From NCBI RefSeq assembly GCF_017873335.1, contig NZ_JAGGKB010000001.1, forward strand, positions 124,001-188,000: a stretch of DNA of 64,000 bases, given 5' to 3'. The position numbers and the translations under genes are program-made. The notes under the pieces were generated by a model. That model did not search any database, was not told the DNA's origin, and was given only the letters and a program-made list of their open reading frames with translations. Each line of letters starts with the position of its first letter. Within the stretch, counting starts at the first letter, position 1. Positions 25,851 to 36,625 of the stretch are shown in pieces. Origin of the DNA: Thermococcus stetteri. GTDB taxonomy: Archaea; Methanobacteriota_B; Thermococci; Thermococcales; Thermococcaceae.

Positions 25851-26140
25851 GGCTTTTCCACTTCTTTTCCGCGGCTCTTGATGTGGGGTTTTCCGATGGC
25901 TATGGTGAAGCCCTTGAAGGAGTCGTCCTTCCTGTTGAACTCTATCGCCAGAGGGAGGTCGTTGTCCTCGTTGAAGACGATTCTCACGATCCTTGCTCGA
26001 GAGTGGTCGCTAATGTAGTCCTCCTTAAGGCTCTCGTAGTTGTCGATGACGTGGTTGATGCTCTCGCTGTGCATCTCGTAGATTTCACGGGAATAGACGC
26101 TGTGGTTCTTTATCTCCTCAACTTTCTGCTCCCTGTCCAA
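25832..26140 (-). CDS. hypothetical protein, 102 aa
   Basis: Small charged protein (EIYEMHSESINHVIDNYESLKEDYISDHS, IVFNEDNDLPLAIEFNRKDDSFKG); no family recognised. TTG 26140 with GGGAGTGG just upstream. It lies 12 bp after the phosphoribosyltransferase, so the two are probably cotranscribed. Overlaps the end of the convergent gene by 19 bp. Confidence 0.65.
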   Translation of the reverse strand: MDREQKVEEIKNHSVYSREIYEMHSESINHVIDNYESLKEDYISDHSRARIVRIVFNEDNDLPLAIEFNRKDDSFKGFTIAIGKPHIKSRGKEVEKPQEESG

Positions 26141-26152
26141 GCTACCACTCCC

Positions 26153-26800
26153 TCAGGCTTTGAGCCACTTCCCTTCCCTGAACTTAAAAGCCTTCCTTAT
26201 CTCCGCCATCCTGAGGGCTTCCTCAAGCTTGCCCTTCGGCACTTCAAGGCCGTGGAGCTCCTTGAAGAGCTCGATTATCTCATCGGTGCTTACCGCTTCC
26301 TTCTCCTCGAGGATGTTGCCCACAAGGTTTATCATGTCCTCGACAAAGTTCCAGGGGAAGACTATCCAGGCCCAGTCTATCTCCTCGGCGTAGTAGTCAG
26401 GCTTGAAGCGGGAGCCTCTGATCGTGAGAAGGGTTGCTGTCTTCACTTCTGCAGGGTTCTGGCTGACTACGTAGTTCTTCGCCAGCGTCAGGCTCTCACC
26501 GGTGTCGCTGATATCGTCAACGATGAGAACCTTCTTGCCGCTCAGGTCGTAGTTGGTGCCGTACTTGAGCCTGGCCTTGCCGTCTGGGGTAGCAGTCACC
26601 CCCCAGTGCTCGACCTTAAGGCTTACGAGGTCTTTGATTCCCAGATAGTCGCAGTAGAGCCTCGCCGCGACCCAGCCGCCCCTTGCGAGCCCAACCACCA
26701 CGTCTGGCTTCCAGCCTTCCTCTAGAATTTTCCAGGCGCCTTCTTTTGCCCACCTTTCAATGTCTTCCCAAGAAGCGAGCCTTGCAGGAAACTTCTTCAT
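26153..26800 (-). CDS. purine-type phosphoribosyltransferase (COG2236)
   Basis: A 215-aa type I PRTase. The PRPP-binding loop is VLIVDDISDTGESL (two acidic residues then DTGES), with VVGLARGGWVAARLY as the pyrophosphate loop. The C-terminal 60 residues form a helical extension typical of archaeal members. It would convert a purine base (xanthine, guanine or hypoxanthine) plus PRPP to the nucleotide; the specificity hood cannot be read by eye. Good ATG at 26800. Confidence 0.88.
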   Translation of the reverse strand: MKKFPARLASWEDIERWAKEGAWKILEEGWKPDVVVGLARGGWVAARLYCDYLGIKDLVSLKVEHWGVTATPDGKARLKYGTNYDLSGKKVLIVDDISDTGESLTLAKNYVVSQNPAEVKTATLLTIRGSRFKPDYYAEEIDWAWIVFPWNFVEDMINLVGNILEEKEAVSTDEIIELFKELHGLEVPKGKLEEALRMAEIRKAFKFREGKWLKA

Positions 26801-26905
26801 TGGATTTCCCTTAACGGGGCGAAGTGGATGTTATATTTAAGGTTTTTGTAGCCAAGGAAATGTTTACAAGGCCTGCCAATCAACATATAGATAGGTGGTA
26901 AAGAG

Positions 26906-27334
26906 ATGGTACGGATAATGCCGGTTGACAGGCTGAGCGATGAGGATGTAAGGGAAATTCTCACGAAGTACAGGAAGATAGCGCTCGTCGGCGCTTCCCC
27001 AAAGCCGGAGCGCGATGCCAACCAGGTCATGCGCTATCTCCTCGACCGCGGCTACGAGGTCTATCCCGTGAACCCTAGATATGATGGAGTCCTTGGGAGA
27101 AGGTGCTACCCGAGCGTTCTCGACATCCCTGATGACGTTGACATCGTTGACCTCTTCGTTAGACCCGAGTTCACGATGGACTATGTCGAGCAGGCGATAA
27201 AGAAGGGCGCGAAGGTTGTCTGGTTCCAATTCAACACCTACAACAGGGATGCGTTTAAGAAGGCAAAAGAAGCGGGCCTTACAGCCGTCGCTCACAGGTG
27301 CATAAAGCAGGAGCACGAGAGGCTTTTTGGTTAG
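26906..27334 (+). CDS. CoA-binding domain protein
   Basis: A 142-aa single-domain Rossmann protein of the CoA_binding_2 family: IALVGASPKPERDANQVMRYLLDRGYEVYPVNP at the nucleotide-binding start, VDIVDLFVRPEFT, VWFQFNTYN, and AVAHRCIKQEH at the end. Related to the CoA-binding domain of ADP-forming acetyl-CoA synthetases but without a catalytic partner. Ends 4 bp into the convergent methyltransferase gene. Confidence 0.9.
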   Translation: MVRIMPVDRLSDEDVREILTKYRKIALVGASPKPERDANQVMRYLLDRGYEVYPVNPRYDGVLGRRCYPSVLDIPDDVDIVDLFVRPEFTMDYVEQAIKKGAKVVWFQFNTYNRDAFKKAKEAGLTAVAHRCIKQEHERLFG

Positions 27335-28431
27335 CCTCTGTACCTCAGCACGTGGATGTCTCTGACGACCCTGTGCCTCTCCTCGTAGTCGAGGTGCCTC
27401 CCAAGGACTTCGAAGCCGAGCTTTCCAAGCCACTTCCTTTCCTTCCGGTATATCCCTCCACCGTTCAGCTTGTAGGCTGGGAAGACGAAGACAACCTTTC
27501 CGTTTCTTTTCAGAACGTCGGCAAAGCTCTCGAAGACGGGATAGTAGAAGCGGTCGAGCTCGTTGGCCAGCTTTATGGCCTCTCCTCTGCTGGGGTGCCT
27601 CTTGAGGGGCTTTCCGAGGTAGGGTTCGGTAACTATGGCGTCGAACCTCTGTCTAAAGCACTTCTTCAGCTTCCTTGCGTCGCAGACCTCCAAGTGGGCC
27701 GAGTTCTTAATCCTGAACTCCTTTCTCAGCCAGGCGAGGTTCTTCTTGGCGTCCTTGATCTGTCCCTCATCGCGGTCGCTCCCGTAGGCGGTAAGGCCCT
27801 GCAGAACGAACTCCTGGACAATTGTCCCAATACCGCAGAACGGGTCTAGGAAGCTCCCCCTCCTGACCTCAGTCAGGTTCACCATTATCCTCGCCAACCT
27901 GGGCGGAATCGAGAGTATCGGCTTCTGAACGGGCCTCTCAACGTCGAGCTTCTTCAGCTCGAAGGGGTCCGTTACCCTAATCGTCTCCCCCACGAGGAAG
28001 CTTCCGTCTTCCCTAAAGATGAAGACGAAGTCCTTAACCTCCGGGAAGCCCTTGAGGATAAGCTCCGCGGGCATCGCGTATGTCTTTGCAGGCTTGAAGA
28101 ACTTAGCCGGACCTTCCTCCTTGAACCTCTTCTTTATCTCGCTTCCAAGCTTGCGCCAGAGCTTCCAGTCGTTTTTTCCATAGAGGCTGACCGTGAAGAG
28201 CCTGGAGTATTCCAGCCCGTTTAGGGCCCCTTCACCCTCTCCAATTATTCTGACGAGCTTGAGAGAACCACCTATCCGGCGGAAGTACCTCTCTACAGAA
28301 GGCTTGGATTCAAAGACTATCCAGTTATTTCCTTCCTCAATTGATCTAACTTTTAGTCCAAATCTTCTCCCGAAAGAGTAAAATTCAGCACGACCTAGCT
28401 CTAGATTCTTGCCTAAAATTACTCCATACAT
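27331..28431 (-). CDS. Trm-G10/Trm11-like RNA methyltransferase (COG1041)
   Basis: A 366-aa protein with an N-terminal THUMP-like half and a C-terminal Rossmann methyltransferase: GSFLDPFCGIGTIVQEFVLQGLTAYGSDRDEGQIKDAKKNL, then the catalytic-loop region AIVTEPYLGKPLKR. Canonical tRNA G10 enzymes have DPPYG there; here it is EPYLG, so this is a paralogue with a different active-site loop. The target may be tRNA or rRNA, and activity is unproven. ATG 28431. Confidence 0.8.
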   Translation of the reverse strand: MYGVILGKNLELGRAEFYSFGRRFGLKVRSIEEGNNWIVFESKPSVERYFRRIGGSLKLVRIIGEGEGALNGLEYSRLFTVSLYGKNDWKLWRKLGSEIKKRFKEEGPAKFFKPAKTYAMPAELILKGFPEVKDFVFIFREDGSFLVGETIRVTDPFELKKLDVERPVQKPILSIPPRLARIMVNLTEVRRGSFLDPFCGIGTIVQEFVLQGLTAYGSDRDEGQIKDAKKNLAWLRKEFRIKNSAHLEVCDARKLKKCFRQRFDAIVTEPYLGKPLKRHPSRGEAIKLANELDRFYYPVFESFADVLKRNGKVVFVFPAYKLNGGGIYRKERKWLGKLGFEVLGRHLDYEERHRVVRDIHVLRYRG

Positions 28432-28519
28432 GGATTGCGCTTTGAGTAAGCTTTTAAAAAGGTTCCGCGTAAATATAAATCACCAGAAATGTTCAGAACG
28501 AGTCTGCCGGTGACCGTTC

Positions 28520-29770
28520 ATGTTGACAGTTGAGGTACTTAGATCCGTTGAAATCATACCCGATCCCTATACGCGTGCGATAACCTACGCAAGGCTAGGG
28601 GAGGTTCTGGCCCGCAAAAAAGACCCCCTGTACAAAGAGGCGTTTTTGAAAGCGTTTGATTCCCTAAAGTACATAAACGATCCTGAGCTCCTTCTGAGGG
28701 CAACTTTAGCCATTGGATACCACATGGGTAAAGCTGGGATCAGGGCATACTACAAGGTGTTTCTGAGGGCAGTGCAGGACTCTGCTGTTCTTTCTCCTCC
28801 AGTTAGGGACGAGATCCTGGCTTTGGCCGTCAAATATCTCATTAGTCTTGGCGACTTGGGGCAGGCAGTCTCACTTGCAACTGAAATTTCGGACAGAAAA
28901 CTCGCACAGACAACATTCCTCCTAATCGTCAAGGCCGGAAGCCGGCTCATTCAGGACAGTTCACTGAAGGCAGCCTACAAGCTTAGAAAAATAAAACTTG
29001 CAGTTGAATACATAACCGATGAGCCGTACCGCTCAAAGGCATTATTGGAACTTGCAAAGGCTTTTGTGGCCATCGGTAGCTATGAAAGTGCGCTGGCCAC
29101 GATAAAGGAGATAAACTCACCGGAGTGGGCAAAGATCGCGTTCAAAGAGCTTACGTTCATCCTAAGTCAGAAGGGTGTCATAGACAAGTTCATAGATGCG
29201 TTCTCTGAGCTTGCCAATGAGTTTAACTCCCGCTTTGGCTCCGACCTCGTCGTGGAGCTTGCAGAGGCCTTCCTACTCGCGGGGAACCCCAAACTGGCGG
29301 TCCAGATGCTCCACCGGCTCAAGGATCCGGCGCAAGTCATCTCCAAGATTGCACTTGAAGTACTAGAAAAGAACCCCGCAGTCATACCCGGACTTCTTGA
29401 GGCCCTCCCGGATGAGGAAGCGGTTATAGTCGGAAAAGCAGTAATGGACAAGATACTTGAGCGTCCCACAAAGGCCTTGGAAAACGTTGTTAAAGCCGTT
29501 GCGAGAAGGGTACGGGCGGAACCGATATGGGTGAAGGTAGCGAGGTATTACACCCTGATTGGTGACATCGAAGCCGCCAAGAGCATAGGTTTAGTACTCA
29601 GGGATCCCAAGCTTCGGTCAATAGTCCTGGCAGACGTTGCACGGAGCTACTTAAAGCAGAACAGAATAGAGGATGCCATAGATGCGGCACTTGAAGTAAG
29701 AGACAGCAAGTTCGTTTCCCTTCTCGTGTCAGAGATACTCGTCAGGTCTCTAAGTGAGGGGGGAGCCTAA
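28520..29770 (+). CDS. all-helical repeat protein, 416 aa
   Basis: Built of about eleven paired-helix repeats of 30-40 residues (for example RSKALLELAKAFVAIGSYESALATIKEI and RSIVLADVARSYLKQNRIEDAIDAALEV), resembling TPR or HEAT-like scaffolds; no enzymatic motif. TATA-like AAATATAAAT at about 28471-28480. The next gene starts on the base after its stop, so the two proteins are likely partners. Role unknown; such proteins usually mediate protein contacts. Confidence 0.8.
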   Translation: MLTVEVLRSVEIIPDPYTRAITYARLGEVLARKKDPLYKEAFLKAFDSLKYINDPELLLRATLAIGYHMGKAGIRAYYKVFLRAVQDSAVLSPPVRDEILALAVKYLISLGDLGQAVSLATEISDRKLAQTTFLLIVKAGSRLIQDSSLKAAYKLRKIKLAVEYITDEPYRSKALLELAKAFVAIGSYESALATIKEINSPEWAKIAFKELTFILSQKGVIDKFIDAFSELANEFNSRFGSDLVVELAEAFLLAGNPKLAVQMLHRLKDPAQVISKIALEVLEKNPAVIPGLLEALPDEEAVIVGKAVMDKILERPTKALENVVKAVARRVRAEPIWVKVARYYTLIGDIEAAKSIGLVLRDPKLRSIVLADVARSYLKQNRIEDAIDAALEVRDSKFVSLLVSEILVRSLSEGGA

Positions 29771-30055
29771 ATGGAGGTCATAAACCTGCTTAGAAAAAAA
29801 TCGTCGACTAGAATTGAGTTTGTTCGTGACCTGGTCGCGTTTATGCTTTCCACAGATTTGGGAAATTCAAACGAAGTTCTGTTTAGGGACGCCGTGGATG
29901 AGGTGTACTCAATACTGCGCGAAGAAGTCGTCGAGAGAGGTAAAAAGGAACTGGCGGATGCCTATGAAAAGGCCGTTCTACTTAGGTTCGTTGTTTTTAA
30001 TGAAGAAATGGACCCTAAAAAGCTCCTTAGTGATATCCTGGAAAGTACGAGGTGA
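29771..30055 (+). CDS. hypothetical protein, 94 aa, partner of the repeat protein
   Basis: Helical, charged protein (EFVRDLVAFMLSTDL, LFRDAVDEVYSILREEVVERGKKEL, YEKAVLLRFVVFNEEMDPKKLL). No family recognised. Its ATG immediately follows the upstream stop, and its own TGA runs into the start region of yjbQ, placing all three in one transcript. Confidence 0.75.
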   Translation: MEVINLLRKKSSTRIEFVRDLVAFMLSTDLGNSNEVLFRDAVDEVYSILREEVVERGKKELADAYEKAVLLRFVVFNEEMDPKKLLSDILESTR

Positions 30056-30060
30056 GTGAG

Positions 30061-30483
30061 ATGCTTTATGAAATCCCGATATCCACGAAGGAGAGATTCC
30101 AGATAATGGACATAACCGAGGAAGTTCAGAAGATGGTCTACAGATCAAAGGTGAAGCACGGCATAGCCGTTGTTTTCACCCATCACACAACAACTGGCCT
30201 CATGATAAACGAGTACGAGAGCGGCCTGATCGAGGATTTCAAGGCCAAGATGAAGGAGCTCATACCCAGAGGGGCCGGCTACACCCACGACAGGATAGAC
30301 AGCAACGCCCACGCCCATCTGAGGGCTTCCCTTCTCCTGAACCCGGAGGTCGTCATACCCATAGACCAGGCCGAACTCCAGCTTGGGACGTGGCAGAGAA
30401 TACTCTTCGTTGAGCTCGACGGCCCGAGGCACAGGCGGGTCTACGTGATGGTCTGCCCCTGCCCGGAGTTTCCGGAGGAGTGA
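30061..30483 (+). CDS. YjbQ / UPF0047 family protein
   Basis: A 140-aa member of the UPF0047 (YjbQ) family, reported to have weak thiamine phosphate synthase activity in some organisms. Signature blocks: VFTHHTTTGLMINEYE, DSNAHAHLRASLL (metal-binding His), and QRILFVELDGPRHRRVYV. ATG 30061 is preferred over GTG 30052 because GGTGAGTGAG lies right before it. Confidence 0.92.
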   Translation: MLYEIPISTKERFQIMDITEEVQKMVYRSKVKHGIAVVFTHHTTTGLMINEYESGLIEDFKAKMKELIPRGAGYTHDRIDSNAHAHLRASLLLNPEVVIPIDQAELQLGTWQRILFVELDGPRHRRVYVMVCPCPEFPEE

Positions 30484-31041
30484 TCAGACGTACTGCGCCA
30501 TGTAGGCTATCCTCTCAAGCAGTTCATTGAAGCCCTCGTAGGTAACCAGCGATAGGGCTATGGGTTCCTGCTCAAGCCTCTTCTTTATGACTTCTCTCAG
30601 CTCCTCAACGCGCTCTCGCGGAACGAGGTCGATCTTGTTGATGACGACTATTATCGGCTTCTCGTACCGGAACTTCAGCATGTGGTGGATCTTCTCCATC
30701 CCCCTGTGGAGGCCGACCGTCGCGTCGACCATGTGAATGATAATGTCAGCCGAGACTATCTCGTTGATTATCTCGCGGAACTTCTCCTCGCTCAGAACCT
30801 TCCCCCTGAGCTCCATCTCCGGGTCAAATAGGCCTGCAGTATCCATGAGGACAAATTCGTCAGCCCCACCGAGCGGGTTCTTCATGCCCTTGGATATCTT
30901 GAGCTTCCCAAAGCGCCTTCTTATGACTCCCTTTGTCGTCCCCGGCAGGTTCTCGACTTCGCTCACTCTTCCACCAATGAGGGCGTTCATAAGCGTTGAT
31001 TTGCCAACGTTCTCAGCACCGATGATCGCAACCTTTATCAT
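30484..31041 (-). CDS. Era/Obg-like small GTPase
   Basis: A 185-aa stand-alone G domain: G1 GAENVGKST, G2 area PGTTKG, G3 DTAGL, G4 NKID. There is no KH or other RNA-binding extension, so it is not Era itself. ATG 31041 is preceded by GGGTGGTGGT; the longer open frame to 31104 is not supported. Convergent with yjbQ, adjacent stops. Confidence 0.88.
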   Translation of the reverse strand: MIKVAIIGAENVGKSTLMNALIGGRVSEVENLPGTTKGVIRRRFGKLKISKGMKNPLGGADEFVLMDTAGLFDPEMELRGKVLSEEKFREIINEIVSADIIIHMVDATVGLHRGMEKIHHMLKFRYEKPIIVVINKIDLVPRERVEELREVIKKRLEQEPIALSLVTYEGFNELLERIAYMAQYV

Positions 31042-31090
31042 ACCACCACCCATAAAGTTGTAGAGCAGACGGGATATAAAGGTGATGAGC

Positions 31091-31402
31091 ATGAAGAGGG
31101 TCAAGCTGGGCCATCACTATTACTACGTTGTAACTCCTGAGGATCTCTCAACGAGGAAATTTAGGGGAAAGAACATCGTTCTTGAAGGGGCCATTGAGGA
31201 TAAGCCCCTTGTAGAGTTCCTCCCCATGGAGCTCCCAAGCTGGAGGACGACGTTCAAGATCCACGGGTTTTCCGTCGAGTTCGCGGGAAGCCCATGCGTT
31301 GGAAAAGGGGACACCGTGAAAGTCTACGGCCGCTTTGTTGGGGAAGGGATAATAGCGACGGCCATCGAGACCGAGAGGGCCATCTTCACGACGGAGGAAT
31401 GA
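31091..31402 (+). CDS. hypothetical OB-fold-like protein, 103 aa
   Basis: Beta-rich small protein: FRGKNIVLEGAIEDKPLVEF, KGDTVKVYGRFVGEGIIATAIE, the strand pattern of nucleic-acid-binding OB folds. ATG 31091 follows GGTGA by 5 bases. Cotranscribed with the HD hydrolase. No specific function can be read. Confidence 0.7.
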   Translation: MKRVKLGHHYYYVVTPEDLSTRKFRGKNIVLEGAIEDKPLVEFLPMELPSWRTTFKIHGFSVEFAGSPCVGKGDTVKVYGRFVGEGIIATAIETERAIFTTEE

Positions 31403-31404
31403 AG

Positions 31405-31962
31405 ATGCTGGAGCTTTTCATCGAGCTCGGCAACCTGAAGAAGCTGAAGAGGACAGGGTGGATTTTAAGGGGCGTTCCAAATCCGGAGAGCATAGCGGAC
31501 CACTCCTTTCGAACGGCGTTGATAACCCTTTTTTTAGCGGACGAGCTTAAAAGGAAGGGCGTTGAAATAAACCCCGACAGGGCCCTTCGGATAGCCCTTC
31601 TCCACGACATCGGAGAGGCGAGAATAACAGACATTCCCCAGCCAGCCCTCAAGTACGTGGACAAGTCAGAAGCAGAAAGAAAGGCCGTTGAAGCCCTGCT
31701 GAGAGCCAGCCCGCTACCCGAGGAATACTACCGGCTCTGGCTCGAGTACGAGGAGGAAAGCACACCCGAAGGCCGGCTCGTCAGGTTCGCAGATAAGCTT
31801 GAAATGCTCATCCAGGCCCTTGAGTACGAGTCCGCAGGTGTCTCGGGCCTCGACGAGTTCTGGGGCACCCTCGAAAGCCTCAGAAAGAGCGAGTTCTACG
31901 GATACTTCAAAGAGATAGTTGACGGCCTCGAAGGGTTGAGAAAACAAAAGCGTTTGCTTTAA
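31405..31962 (+). CDS. HD-domain 5'-nucleotidase-like hydrolase
   Basis: A 185-aa HD-superfamily protein of the YfbR/HDDC2 type, usually dNMP 5'-nucleotidases. Metal ligands: His in IADHSFRTA, the HD of LLHDIGEAR, and Asp in RFADKLEML. ATG 31405 is favoured over 31399 because GGAGG then has 7-base spacing. It begins right at the stop of the OB-fold gene. Confidence 0.88.
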   Translation: MLELFIELGNLKKLKRTGWILRGVPNPESIADHSFRTALITLFLADELKRKGVEINPDRALRIALLHDIGEARITDIPQPALKYVDKSEAERKAVEALLRASPLPEEYYRLWLEYEEESTPEGRLVRFADKLEMLIQALEYESAGVSGLDEFWGTLESLRKSEFYGYFKEIVDGLEGLRKQKRLL

Positions 31963-33483
<1,521 letters not shown>

Positions 33484-33484
<1 letters not shown>

Positions 33485-33699
33485 CACTCCCACAGCCCCC
33501 TCTTGAGCTCTTCCCAATCCTTCAGCTCTTCCACCTCAACGCTGTCGAAGAACCTCCTCAGGTCGGCCTTTTTCCGCGGGAGAACTTCAATCCTGTCGCC
33601 TAAGTCAACGATGATTACCTCATCACCGAGCTTCTCCCTGAGTTCCTTGGGGAGATGGAGCCTTCCCTGCGCGTCTATCCTCTTCACGACTACTTCCAT
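33484..33699 (-). CDS. vapB: AbrB/SpoVT-type antitoxin VapB
   Basis: A 71-aa protein with an N-terminal swapped-hairpin domain (VVVKRIDAQGRLHLPKELREKLGDEVIIVDLGDRIEVLP) and a C-terminal acidic tail (FFDSVEVEELKDWEEL) that would sit on the toxin. The minus-strand TATA lies at 33711-33720, about 15-20 bases before the ATG. The antitoxin frame is intact while its toxin is broken. Confidence 0.9.
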
Positions 33700-33797
33700 G
33701 CTCTTACAAAAATTTATATGTTATTGGAGCGCTAAATAGTTTTTGGTGAAAATTTGGCTTTGTGGAGAAAGCAGTTCTATTTAACAAATCCACAACT

Positions 33798-33827
33798 CTT
33801 AAATAAGCATTCCTCCAACTTTGGAGC
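33798..33827 (+). promoter_or_regulatory. wtpB promoter and leader hairpin
   Basis: CTTAAATAAG at 33798-33807 is a TATA candidate about 25 bases before ATG 33829, so wtpBC can be transcribed without wtpA. CTCCAA-CT-TTGGAG at 33812-33825 is a perfect 6-bp hairpin whose 3' arm holds the GGAG binding site. It could mask the site or be chance. Confidence 0.45.
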
Positions 33828-33828
33828 G

Positions 33829-34578
33829 ATGCACCGGGACTACACTCTCTACCTCTTTGCAGCACTTGGGAGCTTCCTGATAGCCTACATAGCCGTCCCC
33901 ATAGCGGTGGTTTTCCTCAAGCAGGCCTCCGACGTGGGGATGCTCGTTAAAACCCTCCACGACCCGTATGTGATAGGGGCCATCAGAAACTCCCTTCTAA
34001 CCGCGACCGCAACCACTCTGATAGCCCTCCTTTTCGGCGTTCCCCTCGGCTACGTTCTGGCGAGAAAAGATTTCCCCGGAAAGAGCACCGTCCAAGCACT
34101 GGTGGATGTCCCTATAGTCATTCCGCACTCCGTTGTTGGAATAATGCTCCTCGTCACGTTCTCGAACTCAATCCTCGACAGCTACAGGGGGATAGTAGCC
34201 GCCATGCTCTTCGTTTCCGCCCCGTTCACGATCAACGCCGCAAGGGATGGTTTCCTGGCTGTGGATGAGAAGCTCGAAGCAGTCGCCAGAACCCTCGGTG
34301 CTTCTCGCTGGAGGGTCTTCGCCTCAATATCCCTACCGATGGCATTTCCCTCAATAGCGAGCGGGGTCATAATGACGTGGGCGAGGGCCATAAGCGAGGT
34401 CGGCGCGATACTGATAGTTGCATACTACCCAAAGACGGCCCAGGTTCTAATCCTTGAGTACTTCAACAACTACGGACTGCGAGCATCGAGGCCGATAGCG
34501 GTTGTCATGGTGAGTCTGAGCCTCGGAATCTTTATACTGCTCCGCTGGCTGGTGGGGAGGAAGAATGCTGGAAGTTAG
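33829..34578 (+). CDS. wtpB: tungstate ABC transporter permease WtpB
   Basis: A 249-aa permease with about six membrane helices. The EAA loop [30 protein letters not shown] fits binding to the WtpC ATPase. ATG 33829 is chosen by the family N-terminus ([19 protein letters not shown]); the in-frame codons before it cover a promoter. Overlaps wtpC by 14 bp. Confidence 0.94.
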   Translation: MHRDYTLYLFAALGSFLIAYIAVPIAVVFLKQASDVGMLVKTLHDPYVIGAIRNSLLTATATTLIALLFGVPLGYVLARKDFPGKSTVQALVDVPIVIPHSVVGIMLLVTFSNSILDSYRGIVAAMLFVSAPFTINAARDGFLAVDEKLEAVARTLGASRWRVFASISLPMAFPSIASGVIMTWARAISEVGAILIVAYYPKTAQVLILEYFNNYGLRASRPIAVVMVSLSLGIFILLRWLVGRKNAGS

Positions 34579-35602
34579 GGGGATTTCCAAGGACTACCGC
34601 GAGTTTCATCTTAGGGACGTTACCTTCTCGGTTAAACGGGGAGAGCACTTCATAATCCTCGGGCCGAGCGGCGCCGGGAAGACAGTCCTCCTTGAAGTAA
34701 TAGCAGGGATAATCGAACCCGACTCGGGAAGGATATTCCTGAACGGAGAGGAGGACATAACGAGCCTGCCACCTGAAAAGCGCGGCTTGGCGTACATACC
34801 GCAGAACTACGCTCTCTTCCCGAACATGAGCGTCTTCGAAAACATCGCCTTCGGCCTGAAAGTGCGGAAGGCTCCAAAGGCTGAGATAGAGAGGAAGGTA
34901 CGGGAGCTATCGGAGATCCTGGGCATCTCTCACCTCCTCAAAAGAAAGCCGAAGACCCTGAGCGGCGGTGAACAGCAGAGGGTGGCGATAGCGAGAGCTT
35001 TAGCCGTTGAGCCGAAGCTTCTCCTCTTAGATGAGCCCTTTGCAAACCTAGACGTCGGCACGAGGGGAAGGCTTATCAGAGAGATGAAGCGCTGGAGGAA
35101 GGAGCTCGGCTTCACGGCCCTCCACGTTACACACTCCTTCGAGGAGGCCGTGAGCCTGGGAGACCGCGTTGGAGTCATGCTCGGTGGAAGGCTCGTACAG
35201 ACCGGGCCGGTTAGGGAGGTCTTCTCGAGGCCCGCCAGTGAGGAAGTGGCGAAGTTCCTCGGCTTCGAGAACATCATCGAGGGAACCGCCGACGGAAGAA
35301 CGCTGAAGGCCAACGGGATAACCATAGAGCTTCCCATCGAGGCCTCCGGGAGAGTGAGGGTTGGAGTGAGGCCAGAGGACATCGTGCTATCGGCTGAGCC
35401 CTTGAAGAGCTCGATGAGGAACACCTTCGAGGCCGTGGTCGAGGGAGTTGAGGAACTCGGCCCGCTCGTCAGGGTGAGGCTCAGGGCGGGCAATACGGAG
35501 CTTTCGGCTTTCATCACGCGCTCCTCGGTCTTCGAGCTCGGCCTCGAGGCAGGTAAAAAAGTGTGGGTGGGCTTCAAGGCAAGCGCGGTTCACGTGTTTT
35601 AA
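34565..35602 (+). CDS. wtpC: tungstate ABC transporter ATP-binding protein WtpC
   Basis: A 345-aa ATPase: Walker A GPSGAGKT at about residue 34, Q-loop PQNYALFP, signature [15 protein letters not shown], Walker [13 protein letters not shown]-loop VTHSFEEA. The last about 100 residues form a TOBE/MOP-type domain ([12 protein letters not shown]), in some homologues an oxyanion sensor that shuts the transporter down. Start ATG lies inside wtpB. Confidence 0.95.
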   Translation: MLEVRGISKDYREFHLRDVTFSVKRGEHFIILGPSGAGKTVLLEVIAGIIEPDSGRIFLNGEEDITSLPPEKRGLAYIPQNYALFPNMSVFENIAFGLKVRKAPKAEIERKVRELSEILGISHLLKRKPKTLSGGEQQRVAIARALAVEPKLLLLDEPFANLDVGTRGRLIREMKRWRKELGFTALHVTHSFEEAVSLGDRVGVMLGGRLVQTGPVREVFSRPASEEVAKFLGFENIIEGTADGRTLKANGITIELPIEASGRVRVGVRPEDIVLSAEPLKSSMRNTFEAVVEGVEELGPLVRVRLRAGNTELSAFITRSSVFELGLEAGKKVWVGFKASAVHVF

Positions 35603-35616
35603 ATTGAAACAGAAAG

Positions 35617-36624
35617 TCACTCTATCTTCGCCCCACAGACAGGACAGAACTTCGCTCCTTCGGGGACAATGTGGCCGTTGGGACAGCGCTTTATCTCGTG
35701 GCCACAGTAGGGACAGAACCTCGCTCCAGGTGGGAGCGGCTTGCCGCAGTAGAGGCATATCTCCTGTTGCTGGGGCTGAGCCGGAGCGGCCTGTTGTTGA
35801 GGCTGGTTCTGGTAGCCAGCGGGCGGGACTCCACCGCCGGCGTATGGTTGCGCCGGCTGGGCAGGCTGAGCCTGCGGCTGCATCAGCTGTGGGATGAGAA
35901 CCATTCCAGTACCAACTGAGGCGCTTCCGCTCTTCCCAAGCTCCGCCGCCACCTGCTTCGCGGTGTCAAGCTGCATAACTGCCTGGGCGTTCCCCGTCTG
36001 CATTATCCAGAAGAGCCTCTGCCTCCACTCGTCCGTCGTGTTCACTCCTTCAATCTTAACATCGACGAGTTCAAGGCCCAGCCTCCTGAAGTCCTCCATG
36101 AGCTTTACCTTAACTTGAGTGCTCACCATGTCGAGGTTCTAGAAGAGGTCAACTATGGAGTACGTGCTGAGGTGCTTCATCATGCCCTCGTTGAAGTATG
36201 CCCTGATGAACTTGGTTACGTCGCTCGTGTCGTAGAGGCTCTGGCCGCCCACTACCTCTGTCAGGAACTGAACTGGGTCGGCAACCTTGAACCAGTAGAC
36301 TCCGTAGTACTTTATGGGGGCGAGCTCCCTCGTCTAGGTCTCGCTTCCGTATCTTCCCTGGAACTCCTTCATGCTGACGAAGATTACAGTTGCTTTGAAC
36401 GGGCTGTTGCTCCCGCCGACGAGCTTGTAGAGCTTCGGAAGGTTCATAGTGGTCAGCGTGTGCCTTCCCGGGCCGAGGACATCGTAGATTTTGCCGTCGC
36501 GCATGAAGACCGCTACCTCGTACTCGTGGACTATGAGCTGGGCACCCCACTTTATGACCTCGTTCGGGTACCTCCAGATTATCTCGTCCTCTCCGGGATT
36601 GACCCACTCAATAACCTGCACCAT
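35617..36624 (-). pseudogene. SPFH-domain protein with C-terminal double zinc ribbon, two in-frame TAG codons
   Basis: From ATG 36624 the protein reads MVQVIEWVNPGEDEIIWRYP and the SPFH core (YEVAVFMRDGKIYDVLGPGRHTL). The frame contains TAG at 36334-36336 (after YGSET) and TAG at 36139-36141 (after YSIVDLF). It continues without any shift through TRELAPIKYYGVYWFKVADP and NLDMVSTQVKVKLMEDF to a Gln/Pro/Ala-rich linker and two C-terminal zinc ribbons (CLYCGKPLPPGARFCPYCG, CPNGHIVPEGAKFCPVCG). With both TAG read as sense it would be about 335 aa. Last gene of the zinc-ribbon cluster, starting at the upstream stop. Confidence 0.85.
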
Positions 36625-36625
36625 A

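Noticed and set aside
35617-36624. TAG read as pyrrolysine in the SPFH gene
   Set aside because: Thermococcales are not known to have the pyrrolysine system, the family does not use it, and other genes here end at TAG. Nonsense mutation or error is simpler.
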